Source: Sclerurus mexicanus
Lineage: Eukaryota; Chordata; Aves; Passeriformes; Furnariidae
Assembly (NCBI GenBank): GCA_013396755.1
Contig: VWZF01003897.1
Span: 1,118,249-1,182,248 of the forward strand
Length of the DNA: 64,000 nucleotides
Direction: 5' to 3'
The notes below the pieces were generated by a model, which worked only from the letters and a program-made list of their open reading frames with translations, did not search any database and was not told the DNA's origin. Of this stretch, positions 14,120 through 26,610 are shown piece after piece; positions within the stretch are counted from its first letter, which is position 1, and every line of letters begins with the position of its first letter. The position numbers were made by a program, and so were the translations under genes.

Positions 14120-14161
14120 TAACTTAAAAATGAAAGAAACTAACTTAAAAATGAAAGAAAC
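14120..14161. repeat. Tandem duplication, 21-bp unit, two exact copies
   Basis: The 21-base unit starting TAACTTAAAAATG at 14120-14140 is repeated without change at 14141-14161. Exact identity suggests a recent slippage or duplication. The unit shows no gene or known repeat. Confidence 0.85.
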
Positions 14162-16390
14162 TATTCTAAAGATGTCCACCTTTGACTCTTCATGTGTCAA
14201 ACATGTTTAATTTGGTTGTAATTCTTCAGCACGTGGACAATATTGCTTCATTATTTGAAACTGAGTTTTGTTGTGAATCTTCCACTGCTGAAAATACTGA
14301 AAATGGTTGAAGCTACCCAGAAGAGACACTCCCATTGATGCTTAATGAAACAGGGGAGGGAAGACAAAGGAAAAAGGAATGGCTGAGATTGCCTATGTGT
14401 TTTCTTGGGGTTTAAAAAGGCGGAGGGAGACTGGGTCCTAGACATGTCATCTTACCAGCTTTTACTTGCCCAAGCACAAGTAAAGGAGAAGCGTGGTATT
14501 CTTCACAGGGGAAAAGTAAGAACATCCCCCTCTGGAAGGAACACTCACACTCCAAAACTTGCCACATGTTTTAACTTTCCTAGAGGTGATTGCTGGGGGG
14601 TTTGGGAGAAAGAAGGAATCTCATCTTTCCAACATGAGTGGAGGGAAAGCTTTGACTGCACGTGGTGTGTCTCTTGGAGGTGCAGCTCTGGAGAAGGGCC
14701 ACGTGCAGTGGAGCTCCAGCTGCACTTGAGTGGCAGCCCAGTGGGGATTCATTCCCTGGGTCAGCGTGGAAAATGCTAATGTTTCCCACAGCCTGTGTTT
14801 TCCAGCTTTGAGTTAAATTATTTGGGATAGGTGGCGTGAATAATTTCGCCATGATCTATCTCCCCCAAGAAAATTATACCTCAGTTAAAAGGTGTATAAA
14901 TACATCTTGCTCTCCAGGACTGAGAATTTATTTCCTCAAGGGTCTGTGGGGAGCATGGTAGTATTTCTGAGATCCTTGAAGTACCTATTTACATTGAGGT
15001 TCAAAAAGCCTTTGTAAGACTTAGCAAACAGCCTCCTTTTACAAAGTGTTGAAGGGAGGGCAGGAGTGGGAGAAAAATCTTTTAATCTCTACAGAGCACC
15101 AGATATTACCAGTGCAGCGGAACTTGTACAGATTCAGTCTGCCCCAGTGAGTATATTTTGACTGCCTGTGGCAGTGTACTTCTGTTCACTGAATTTAAGT
15201 GTGGTTCTAAACCTCATTCACTACTGAGGGAAGAAGTTATTACTGTCAGGTTATTCACCAGAGTAGTTTAAATATTGACACAATGGTTCTACTGTCCTGC
15301 CCGGTTTTACTCTAAAAAGGAAGGAGGTGCTTTGTCTCTTTGACAGACAGATTATTGTAAAACTGAAGATGTAGGGAGATGTAGCTGCTTGTCCTCAGTG
15401 CTTTGCTGAACGTGCATCAACCAGCCCGTGGAATCTCATCTAATTCCTGCACAGTCCCTCCCCTTGTAGAACCCACTTCCTAAAGCAATGGGCTTGTGCC
15501 ATGTGGAGCTGTACTAGGAAGCCCAAATTCTGCCCAAGTGCTGTGCCAATGAACAGTGGGATTTTTGTAATCAGTGTCCTACAATAGCCAGTTAGTAAGG
15601 AACTACCCAGCAGGGAAAAACCAAAAAGGACAACACTTTAAGATTAATTTAGGCAATTATGTAGACCTGATTTCATAGCATACATGGCATAGTGTTTGCA
15701 GCCATGCAAATGTTATCTGTGGGAAGGGAAGAATCTCTGGAATTTTTATTTTGCTTCTTTAAAATAAGAAATGCAAAAGATTTTGTTGAGGTCACACTCA
15801 AGGATTAAAATTTTATCCTTTCTCTGTTTTTTTTTTCTAGCCTGGGGTTTTCTTCTCAACAAGACATAAGAAGAGTTTCAGACACGATTCATGTATAGCA
15901 AGCCTGACAAATATATATAACAAATACATATGCCGAAATTATAACACTTTAAGTGTTTGAAACTGGGCAGGTGTCCGAAAATGAACATTTCAATTTTGGG
16001 GGGGAAAGAGGGTTTTCATTTCCATTTTTCTCCTTTTAAAAAAATAGTAAATCCCGTTGTCCATATCTAGAAATGTATTTTTCTTTCCTTCCATTCCCTG
16101 AGAGGAGCAGAATTTGCACGAGTTCTGCTGCTGTTAAGAGCAGCAAGGAGCTCTCCTCCCAGCAAAAGCAGTGGTGGCGTGAGGGGCACTGGCAGCAGCC
16201 ACAGCTGGCACTGAAAAGCTTTTGTGCGGGCAAAGATCACTTGGGCAGTTGTTTTCCTGGATAACCCTGTCTCCATGTGCTGATTTCCCTGGAAACGGCA
16301 GCTCATAGTGGAAAATATTTGGGATAAAACTGGAGGAAATAAAAAGCCAATGCCTGAAATTAATTTCAAATTAAACCCCATATGCAGAAT

Positions 16391-16557
16391 TGGGAGTAGG
16401 CTGAGATTACATGTTGGGAAGGAATCCTTCCCTGTGAGGGTGGTGAGACCCTGGCACAGGGTGCCAGAGGAGCTGTGGCTGCCCCATCCCTGGGAGTGCC
16501 CAAGGCCAGGTTGGACGGGGCTGGGAGCCACCTGGGACAGTGAAAAGTGTCCCATTC
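16391..16557 (+). mobile_element. CR1 LINE, 3' untranslated fragment
   Basis: The stretch from about 16391 carries the well-known CR1 3' sequence: CTGTGAGGGTGGTGAGACCC, CTGGCACAGGGTGCCAGAGG, GCTGTGGCTGCCCCATCCCT and GGCCAGGTTGG follow in the usual order. CR1 is the main non-LTR retrotransposon of birds and is usually 5'-truncated. This copy also loses its last part: it stops after AAGTGTCCC without the terminal short repeat seen in intact 3' ends, so it was broken after insertion. The antisense 162-codon frame at 16067-16555 partly reads this repeat and is not a gene. Confidence 0.93.
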
Positions 16558-19500
16558 AATAATAAGATTTTATTTCAGGTAGTGATTTTTATTTTTATTT
16601 CTTGAGTATAATAAGTTGAAAAGTTTTAATTACAGAATAAGTCTCTTTAGGAATGAAGGAGAAAATAGAGTTTACTTTTGCTGCTCTTGGTTGGGTGGGG
16701 TTTTTCCTCCAATGAATTTCTTGTGCAGGTGTTCTTTAATATGGACCCCTTCTTTCTTGCTGTGGGACAAGGAAGGAAACGTGGGTGTCTGTTTACATGG
16801 GTTTAACTGAGTGTAGTTCTGAAGACTTAAATCCATGCTCTGCTGCCTTGACCTGAAATACCACCACAAAAGTAGTGTCAAGGACTTTTCCTCTAAGGGA
16901 ACTTTTTTATCCCTAATGGGAGAAGAAATCTGAATATTCATTTTCAATTTGCAAGTTTTAAAGCAATCTTTGAGACCAAATTTAATTACATTTTTACTTT
17001 TAAGTTTCTGTATTGCAACTCAAATATGTATTTTAACCCAAGTCTGTTACACAATTCTAATAAATTACTCCAGGTAATCTCTCACTGTGAGCTGTCTCCA
17101 GCATTCAGCATTGTGGAACTTCTAAAAAGTATTTTGATCAAAATTAACTCTTCTCTTTCTCCTCTAACTTGTGAAATACAAAGGGACTTGTATATTTGTT
17201 AAAATCCATGGTAACAAATCGGTAGATTAAAGATTCTTATTCTTTAGAAATACAAACACCAGCAAAAGGGATGTGCTTTTCATTATTATTTTAAGGAAAC
17301 CCCATTTTGGGGTTAAATATGTTTTGTAATATGTGACTTTCTGCAGATAGATAGATGTACACAAACACATTTTTCCCAATCTGAGAAATCCCTTCCCTGC
17401 TTGGCACAAAACCCCCGAAGTGGTACAGATGTTGCAATATTCCATTTCTGTGCTGAATTAGAAAATTAATTAACTTCTTTGCTGAGGCTTCAGTTCCAGA
17501 AACATTGGGTTTTGTCTTATCAGAATCACACTCACAAGGACAAGTGACTGTGATTTCCATGCAAATATTTCAATTTCCAAGTCACTGAAGAATTAAGAAG
17601 GGTTTTTTTCAGATATAAGGATCTTTCAAAGTTATCAGTGAGAAGCCCGTTATTGTTTTTGCAATTGTGGTTTGTGAAACCTCCTTGCCCAATTCATATC
17701 CTCTGTAATAATCATTTCTGTAGGCACAGAACAATCCAGCCCGCTTGACTTTGTCATCCTTGCAGCGTTTGGAGATCGGAAATAAGTCAGACAATCGGCT
17801 AAATCAGACAGGGAAGAGAGAGGGATTGAAGGAAGAAGGGAAAAATCTTAACCTAAATATGGGCAGTGAGTGGTTTGGTGCTTTGGGAGTTTGATGTGAT
17901 GAATAACATCGCAGCCAGGGGTTAGTTCTTGTTTAGCACCTGCAAATGATAGACAGAGGGAAACAATTATTGCAGGTCCTTGAGAGGCCTTTGGATAGCC
18001 CTATATTACATGTCACAGCGAAATAAATACTGGAATGGTACATTAGAGACTAGGAAATAGGAGGTTGAGGCTGATATTCTGGAATCTCTTGTCATGTGCA
18101 GTCCAGCTGGCCTTGTTAACATTGTGGGAGTTTATGGTTAGAAGAAATTTTTTGTAAATGATGCTTTTGGCATCATGTTCTCTTGAATAACTGCAGAGAT
18201 TTTAAATAAGAGAAAGGACACGTAAATCCAGAGGTGTTTCAGTTGGAATGATATGTAGTAGTGCGAGCGTGATGGCTAGAGACAATGGATTACAAAAATA
18301 CCATGTCAGATGGTTTGCATACACTCTGCTTGTCTGGAAAAGTGTGGAATGCAAAGATTTGCCTGTGGCCACTTGGTAATTCAGAGGTTTATCTAAAAAT
18401 GTACTTAGCCGAGAGGTTATGTTTGTGCAAATATTCTGTGATGGAGTTACGAGGCACAAATATGAGCAAGCCATAAAATGATCAAAGTACCCTGTAGTTT
18501 GAGGTGTGAGGTTCGATGGTCTTTTTTTTTAACCTCCATTTTTTTAAAATACTTTTGCTGCTATTGCAAAAAAAGGCCTTTGTCTTTGGGTTATCTTTGT
18601 AGTCTTTTTTCATTCAGGATTGTGGTGAATCCACAGCCGTGTAGGAACAGCCACTCATAAAAGCAGAGTTCCTCCCAGAGCTTTGGTTTTGATTGCTAAT
18701 GGATTCAGTATTTAATAAACAATTTACAGTGTTTTGCCTGTGTTTTTGCAGTGTTTTGCTTCAAAACTATGTTACTCCTGTTTTCTATGGGACAGCAATG
18801 AGAATGAAAGGACTAAAGATCCCTTTCTGTTCTTGATTTCCCTGCTAAGATTGCAAAAGGATTATATCTGGTACCGATTTTAATGATCTTCACCCTGACA
18901 ATCTGCCCATTAGAAAACAGGATAAAATGATTTAATGTTGGACACACTAACACTCGTCAAATAGCAATGATTTGCCATCTGTATTTAGGGATGAATCTGA
19001 TGCTAAACTACTGGTAGAAAGCTCTCCACCCTTTGCCAGATCTCCTAGGCTGTCTCTTTATTTTAGTGTGTAACTTGTTTGGATGCACAGTGAGGATGTG
19101 TGATATGAAGGATGACTAGCTCACAGATGCCTTCTTTTGCATATGTTTATCTCGTGAGCAAAATAATTACAATAATACTGCATGGGCAAAGTGAGAGTTT
19201 GTGTGTATATATATATTTTCCAGAGCTGTACTAATGAGAATTATCTTGCTGAACCTATGTAGCTGTGGAAATTTAGAGAATTATTTATGTGCTATTCAGG
19301 GGCTGTAATCTCTTCCTTAATAATGTCTTTGCAATTATGTTGCCTACATGGTAAGACAAAATTTATATAAAGAAAAAGCCCCTTCTGGCTGTGACTTAGT
19401 TCTAACCCTTGCAATATGTAGTGATGCCTGTCATCAATATTCTCTTGCTACACATTTTTTCTCAAAAAAATTAGAGGTAGCATTACCTAATTACCTAACA

Positions 19501-22500
19501 TTACATAAAATTACCCAAAGAGAATCTATCTATGTCCTCCTGGAAAATCTCCACAAAATTCTCCCAGCCTTTCCTGTCCCTGAAACTACCTGCCCATTCT
19601 ATTTGCTGCTGAGATAATGAGGCAGATTTGCTTTTTTCCCAAGTATTGTAAAGGATAATTTTAGATAAACACCAAAGACTCCCATCACATGTCCTACAAA
19701 GCAGTGCTTTTTGATACTGGGAAATTTCCAGAGGATTTGTGGAAATGTATATACCCTATTGTGATTGAATGGAAGTTTGGTGTCTTCCTTTTTAGACAGT
19801 GTTAGGGAAGATAACTAAAGCCAACTGTAAAAAAATCTAATCAATTATTTGTAGACCTGCCCGAGACCATTTCTGGTGATTAGAACAATTCCAGAAGGTC
19901 TGTGGAACTGGATAACCTTTCATTTTAGCTGACTGCCTCCCCATTAGCATGCTGATTCCTAGGAGCCTACCACAATGAATGGTCTTGGAATACAAATCTT
20001 GGAATACGACTCTGCCAGTTGTGGAATATAAACTAAAGGGGGAAGTAGTGATGAAGAGTTACATGGATGGCTTCAAGACCTGCTGTATTACCTGGACAAT
20101 GCTAACTTTGTCCTGACAGAGCCTGATTTGGCAATATGAAAGCAAATCACAAAAGAAGCATAGGGCTTAATTGTGTGTTGTTGACTGAAGCTGGATTAAG
20201 TTGGGAGGAGTCTAAGTATCCCTAATTGCTTGGCAAGGCTGAGGTCTAAGGAGAATTTGTCAGATTACAGTGCAGCTCAAGGAGCGGGGGGGATGCACCA
20301 TCACAGTAAAAAATCATAGGGAGTGGGTATTAATTATGACATTAATATTAAACTTTTTTTGACAACATAATTCTCAAAAGCCCACAAAGATTAAACAAGC
20401 AGCTCGCTCTTACGGCTAAACCTTTAGCAGATTTGGCAACTTAATTTTTCATATATGGATTGTTAAACTTTAACCAATTGTTTATGCTTCTGAGTAAATC
20501 TGTTTAGCAAGTGGATTGTAGGATGTCTTTTATAGTTCTTTTTCTCCTTACCATGAAAAGAGTGAATGCCTCAGACAATTGCTAGAAGCAGGAAATCTGA
20601 AAGAAGACCTTCACACATCTGACTCATTAAGTTGAAACTTTTGCATCTGCATTCACTTTGTTAGCTTGCAGAAGTGCTTAATCAAGAATTAGAGAGACTG
20701 ATGATAACTTGTGTGGGTTTTTTTTCTTTAGATTGCTTTTTATGGAGACATGATTCCGAATGAGCTGCATTCCTCATGTCAGTCCTAATGAGCCTCTAAA
20801 CCACTGGCCACGTTTGTGAAGTGCAGGTGCCAAGTGTGGTTGTGACATGGGAATGTCTGTAAACATATCCAAGTACCAGTCTGTGCGTTTGTGGGTGTGT
20901 GAGCATCAGCCGTGCTCAGGGAATCAGGGCTCTTCAGAGAGGATGAATTCTGCTCATCTTTAATCTTTTTGCTAAATGAAACCGTGGTTCTGGATCACTG
21001 GATGCAAGCCAGGTTTGGAGCACCTGGTAGAGAACCTCTTGCCATGAGCAGATACTCCTGAAATGTAGGAAACCCCTTAAGTGTGTGTGAAGGTGTGGAC
21101 AGAGAAGAAAGCAGGTGTTCAGTATTTAGGGTTCACATAACTCGAGGGTTTCTGCTGTACACAGTGACTGACCTTTAAGGAGTTTTTAGCTCTGCTTTGG
21201 TACTACCCAGTCAGGTTTGTGCATCAAAGGGAGCAAAACAAAAATGTTTCTCTGTGTCTTTGGCTGGATGGCAAAGTTCCACACTAACAGTATTTAACTG
21301 TAATAGGATTTTTCTTTGAAATCATCACATCTTACTGGGGAGTATTTTACTGCTCCTTAGTGTGAATGTCGCTCAAACTTAGCAGTGATTTAATTCTCAA
21401 TAAACCTCCTTTTGAGAAGGTTTAAGGTCAGTGCATATGTTCTTATGAGGGAAACTTTGTATATCATTCCCCTTTGGATGGACATTCTCCACAGAGATGA
21501 TTTCAGAGGCAGCAGTCATTGCAAAATCATTTTCATTTCATTATTATCCCTGGTGTCTGTTGTTAAAATAGACTTATAAAAATACATTGTAGTGGGTGAG
21601 ACTTCCTGCATCAACAAATAAAGAGGAAAAACTTTTGTCTTCATTACCTGGGAAACATGGAAAGGGACAGAGGATTCTATAGATTGAGAAGAACTGTGGC
21701 AGAAGTTAGAGGATCATTTTGTAAACTGAATGCTTGTTCTGGTATTTTTAGATAAGACAACTTAAATGAGATACTGGATTGCCAGACATGAACTATAAAT
21801 ATTGTTAAAGGGGTTTAAGATGGCTCTAAAAGCAGCAGTGAGGATCACAGGCTTAGCTATTTTCATTGATTAGAATGAACTTCAGTGCACACTATTTGTG
21901 TGCCTGCTTGCACTGTTCTTAAAACACTGATCATTTGTGACATTTTTTGTTAAATGTTCTCATTTTGTTTGGTCATCTTAAGTTTCAAAAAACTCTCCCT
22001 TTTAACAGTTTCCTTACTGAATATAGACATCTTTCTCAAAAGCCTGTTTTTGCTGTACAACTCCAGATGAACCTATTTGTAGTTTTGTGTCAGAAAGGAT
22101 CACACTCAGAAAACAGACTAAATTGTGGGCTAATTTAACACAACTTGTTTCTTTCCCCCCAGAAATTGCTGAGAGTAACTCTTCCCAGAGTTTGACTTAA
22201 ATATTTTCAGGTAAATTGGATGATTAATTTTTGATTTTCAGTTGTAAATGGAAGAGGTTCTTCTCTGTATTTCTTTTAGATGTGTTATTGAGCTACTTTA
22301 TTATTTGCAACTGAAAAGCAATTACAATCCAGAGGCGTTTCCTTTCCCCTTCCAACACTGCGTGTGCCTAACAAAGTGCTGGGCCATAGAAAGGACTGGC
22401 AGTGTTGGCTGGGACTCCTTTTCTGCAGAGTCTTGTATGATCATTTAACTGCTTATTTCCCACTGAAAGAACACACCGGCAGCCAGACTGCAGTGATTCC

Positions 22501-22785
22501 TCCAACAATTTAGACCTCCTAAGAGGAGTTTGATGAAAAATATTTTAGAGGAGCAATGTGTCTTCCTCTAAATCAACCTTTTCCCACTGGCAGTTGCTCA
22601 TGCAATGTGTGTTTCTGAAGTTCTTGCTTAAACAGGATAATTTACAAAGGATGTTTAATGTCTGAAGAATAGATTTTATGCCAAAGCAGTGGTGTCAGAA
22701 TTCAAGCGAAAGTTATGGGGGTTATACCTGTGAAAGTTCTTTAGATTGCACCCTAATAAAAAAGAAAATTACTTTATTGGTTCTT
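16558..22785. other. Unique non-coding DNA
   Basis: Only short open frames occur, none with a family I recognise. Visible details are an octamer motif ATGCAAAT at 17559-17566, a T-run near 18520-18548, a TG/TA repeat at 19198-19217, an 11-bp phrase repeated with a 15-bp period at 19983-20008, and splice-acceptor-like tracts ending at 20731 and 22162. None of these establishes a gene. Confidence 0.55.
19198..19217. repeat. TG/TA dinucleotide repeat
   Basis: Short TGTG run passing into TATATATATA. It is a minor microsatellite in unique DNA. Confidence 0.6.
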
Positions 22786-23033
22786 GATGGATTGAAGCAT
22801 TGGAAAATAATCAATGCCATGAAATTGAACAGGAACAAATGTCAGATTCTGTACCTGGGGTGGAGTAATGCTGGACACAAGACTAAACATTGTTTTGGGC
22901 ACCTCAGTGTAAGATATGAAGCTCTCGGAGAGTGTCCAAAGGAGGGTTCTGTGAGTGCTGGTTGAGGCAGCAGTGCTGACCAAGGGCATGGTCAAACCTC
23001 AGAATAAATTTCCCAGAGATGTGGTTAATGATT
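22786..23033 (+). mobile_element. CR1 LINE fragment with internal deletions and RT remnant
   Basis: Frame +1 at 22819-22860 encodes MKLNRNKCQILYLG, which matches the conserved motif near the C-terminal end of the CR1 ORF2 reverse transcriptase. The sequence then jumps, near 22890, to the CR1 phrase TTTTGGGCACCTCAG... GGAGAGTGTCCAAAGGAGGG, which in a full element lies some hundred bases further on. A second jump near 22965 leads to a worn CCCAGAGATGTGGTTAATG phrase from the 3' untranslated region. It is therefore one sense-oriented, old copy with at least two internal deletions. The open frame at 22678-22965 is only partly element-derived and is not a functional gene. Confidence 0.85.
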
Positions 23034-26004
23034 TTATTCTGAATAGAACAGTATCCTATTCTGTGCTATTTTTATAGTGCCATTTAGGAGATCTGAACTG
23101 CATTGTGATTGATCAAACAAATGACATTTCATTAATGCATTGAATAAATAATTACTTATTTATTTTTGTATCTCATGCATTTTCTGGAGCTTTTCAGATT
23201 GTCAAAATGCAGCTTTGTCAAACTGCTTCCGTACTGAGAATTTATTCATAAGTCTTATAACTCTTTAAATAATACAACATGATGTATTGAAAATGGAGTA
23301 TCAAGCCAGAGAGACCAGTTTTGGTAAAAACTTAATTAAGTTTGCATAGTAATTGTAGAGTGCTCCTAAAACTCTGTGCTTCACAGGGAATTGCTTGTGG
23401 TTGCACTGAACCAGCTTTTACCCCATTCTCCTAGTTGCTAGACTTTATTAAAAGATGCTGAAATCTAATTAAATCCATCCTTATGTAAATTCTCCATGCC
23501 TGTTTTTTGTAATAGCTTTCACAAAGGCATGATTTAATTGCATGTGGGGGACATTGGGCATCCCAACATCTCCCCTCCCGTTCCTTTTGATCCCATGCAT
23601 TAAATGAACCTAGCAGGGCACCACAACGTGCTGAAATTAGTCCATGCTGATATTTACCTCTCTTTGCATTTTGAAACCTCTAGGTGTCAAATGTAGAAGT
23701 TAATACAAATAATAAAACACCTCTAAATAATATTTTGGTTACACTCTTTTAATTTTTTTTTCCTGTAACGTATCAACAGGAGTGTGTGTTGCTTTGTTGC
23801 CCCACACCATTTCCAGCCATATCAGGCTTCCCTCCTGAAGAGAAGAAAGAAGGGCACGGGGCCTGAGTATTCCCCACACACACCTTTGTCTGGAATACTT
23901 CAATAGAAAAAATGTACCCGGAATTCTGAGGCTTGTGTGAAAACTCCAAATCAGGTCTGGTGTAGCCAGTGATGATAAAACACTCCCAACTCCTGCTGGG
24001 GGAGGGATTGCTGTTAGCTCTAGTTGAGCTGAACCATACTTCTCAGCACAGATGTCCTTCACAAAATAGGAGAGGAGATTGCATTCCCTCCATGTCCTTT
24101 ACTCAGTGATTGGAATTTTCAAGTGGGATGTAGGAAACAGATTTAAAATCCATCTCTGCCTGCTTTAGAAATAAGCTCAAGACTCTGCCTCATTTTTTCT
24201 TAGAATTATCTTAGGAGACTAATGAGTCTTCTACAGAGTATGCTCTGAAGAATTTCTTCCAAACTGTCCTGCTGAAGTTGTTGAGTTTTAAAACATATTC
24301 AGATATTTCTTCAAGGAGAAATAGGATTGATTTCTCCCAGTTTGGGGTTATTTACACTGCAAGACTGAAAAGAACAATCAGCTTTTCTTTCCTGTCTCTC
24401 CCTCCTCTTCCCCAAATACCGTGACTCAGAGGGATTTAAGAAGATGTAAGTGCCTTGACTGGTTTGCATTAGTAGTGTAAAGTCATCTTTGCAAAGATAT
24501 GCAGAATAACTTTCTATAAACATTGAATCAGTCTGAAATTGAAATTTTCTGGAATTTTATTTGTTTGGGTGTGTTTTCCCCATTTATGATGACAATTATT
24601 GGTTCATTTTGGCCTAAAATCACTAATAGATTTGACCGTGCCTGTATGAATGCCCCACCCAGCTCTGTTCAAAGCTTTTGGGATAGCTCAGTAAATGACA
24701 GAGGTTATTGCACAGGCAAAGAATGAAATGCTAAAAAGTGTAACACTCTCAGGGTTAATGACTAAAACCAGATGGGGTAATCCTCAACAAAAAAGGTGGC
24801 CTAAAATCTTTGCTGCCTGGGATGTCCAGGTCGGTCATCCCTGCAGGCAAGTGTGTTTAGAATTCCCTGGGGTGGAGATCTGGAATTCTAGACACTGGGG
24901 TTTCTCCTCAGGCGAAATCCTCCATTACCCTGATTTTGGAGGTGAGTTTGTCTCTTATTGACTGTGTGGCATTCTTCCAGTGGAGCTCGGGTGAATTATC
25001 AGTAACTAAAACGGCTGCAGCGCTGCCTTTGGGGCTGGAGGTTGAAGAGCCTGCCCTCCCCGAGCCTGGCAGAGCGAGGATCGTCTGATCTTTTATTAAA
25101 CACCTGCTGCTGGGACTTGTCCAGTTTTACCTGCCTTAGCTGGCAAGGTGTTCTGGACAGCAGGGCTATTACCGATTTGATTCAACAGTAAATTGTAGTC
25201 AATTAACCAGTAGCTGTTAGCATCTCACAAGATTTTCCTGGTGTTGGTGGGAAGACTAAGTCATATTTGTGCTTTTTGGTTTCCTTGACTTGCTGTGGCA
25301 AAGTTGTCTTCCCATCAACCCACAACAATAGGAAAATTAACCCAAACTCCTCCCTGCTTTGTCTTTTAACCAGATGATTTGTATCTGTCATGCTCAAAGT
25401 GCAAAACTAACACGAACACAAAGATCATTTTATGACCTAGAACAATAGGAGAGTGTGACTTACATCTCATCTTTAAGCTGCATATAGTAGGTTTTTATTT
25501 CAAATGGAGTTAAGAGTCTTGCTTTCGATAGCATGTGTGAAATGGTGAAAATTTCTCCAACAGTGTGAAAGTTTTAGTAATTACTTGTGCCACTGAAATT
25601 CCTTAGGCTTGATGTGTGCAGTGGCTTGTAATTACACTCTACTGTTAACTCTGTGAAGATCAGACCCCGCAAAGCCATATATGTTTTGCCTGCATTCCTT
25701 CCAGCTTTTCACCACCAGCAAATTATTCCTGTCCCACAAAAATCGACATATGCCCTAATACATGGTAGTGATGTTCATGAGGTGGGCACTTTGCTGTGTC
25801 CTGCACGTGACCTAGGGGTGGTCACTCTGCTCTCTGGGTACTGGAAGCAGAGAGGAAAAATGGAAGAACTGATCAGAAGTCTGATTAAAAAAAAAAGAAA
25901 AATTAAATAAGCAAACTAATAAAAAAAATAAAAATAAATCAACCAACCAAAATAGAACAACACCCTCCCCACTCCTCCCCAAATCCAAAAGCTGCTGTAA
26001 CTCA
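23034..26004. other. Unique non-coding DNA ending in an A-rich tract
   Basis: No gene or recognised repeat. Open frames reach 107 codons (antisense, 23739-24062) but resemble nothing I know. AT content is high near 23040-23520. The last part, 25886-25958, is an A-rich tract listed separately. Confidence 0.55.
25886..25958. repeat. A-rich low-complexity tract
   Basis: Mostly A with scattered T, G and C, including AAAAAAAAAAG and AATAAAAAAAATAAAAATAAAT, then CAACCAACCAAAA. It could be an old retroposon tail on the plus strand or simple A-rich DNA. The sequence upstream (25650-25885) has no family I recognise, so the first reading is unproven. Confidence 0.6.
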
Positions 26005-26610
26005 GGTCATGTTAGCACTGCGGGCAAAGCTGATTATAGCTGTGCTGTCACTTGGCACCCTGTGCCTTCCGTGTGCCACACAGGGCAGGAGCGTGGGAGC
26101 ACTCCTGGCCCCTGTGAGCAGCATGGCTGGGAAACAGCCCGGCTCTCAGAGGTGCCCGAGCAGGGATGGCATTTGGAAGCGGGCCCTGCAAGAGCTCGCT
26201 GATAGATGGGCATTAAACACGCAGGCGATGCATCGCTGAACGCAAAGCAGGGATGTTTATGGAACATCCACCCGTGTCCCTGCTACTGTGTTCTGAGCCT
26301 GGGGCAGCTGGGCACGGGAGCTCCGTGTGCCACAGCAGCTGCTCCAGGGCTCTTACCTGTTTCCTCAGGTAAGGCAAAGCCAGCTGATTAGCACAGATAT
26401 GCCCAAGCTGCCAGGGTAAATGCTGCTGCGTGTAGTGCAAACACAGCAGCAGAGGAAAGGCTTTCCGTGCTCTCTGGCAGGGAATGGGGTCTGCGATCAG
26501 CCAGTGCGCAGGCACAGGGGGGATGATAGCGCTGAGAACGTGGGATCGAGGAACAGATAAGATGAACAGATCAAAATAAACTAAAAAAGTGCCCCTGTTT
26601 AGTTAGGTGA
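26005..26610. other. GC- and CpG-richer island
   Basis: About 600 bases stand out by GC content above half and by roughly two dozen CpG, while the flanking kilobases have almost none. By eye the CpG ratio is near the usual CpG-island threshold, not safely above it. Overlapping open frames on both strands (76-100 codons) are expected from composition and none is recognised. It could be a small CpG island (promoter or enhancer), an unrecognised LTR or transposon piece, or a GC-rich patch. No TATA box, primer site or repeat ends were identified. Confidence 0.35.

Larger units (their letters stand above)
7961..16390. other. Unique non-coding DNA
   Basis: No gene or transposon is recognised. GC is modestly raised near 10000-10160 and 11000-11330, where short overlapping open frames occur on both strands. 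Two small features are listed separately: the paired E-box hairpin at 12291-12312 and the 21-bp tandem duplication at 14120-14161. The AT-rich part around 11875-12040 looks like conserved regulatory DNA (see findings). A splice-acceptor-like pyrimidine tract ends at 15840. Confidence 0.6.

Noticed and set aside
16067..16555. Antisense open frame of 162 codons
   Set aside because: Its first half reads the complement of the CR1 repeat at 16391-16557; the rest has no recognised family.
20715..20790. Splice-acceptor-like tract ending at 20731 followed by an 18-codon open frame
   Set aside because: No donor, no family and a quick stop; pyrimidine tracts ending in AG are common in such DNA.
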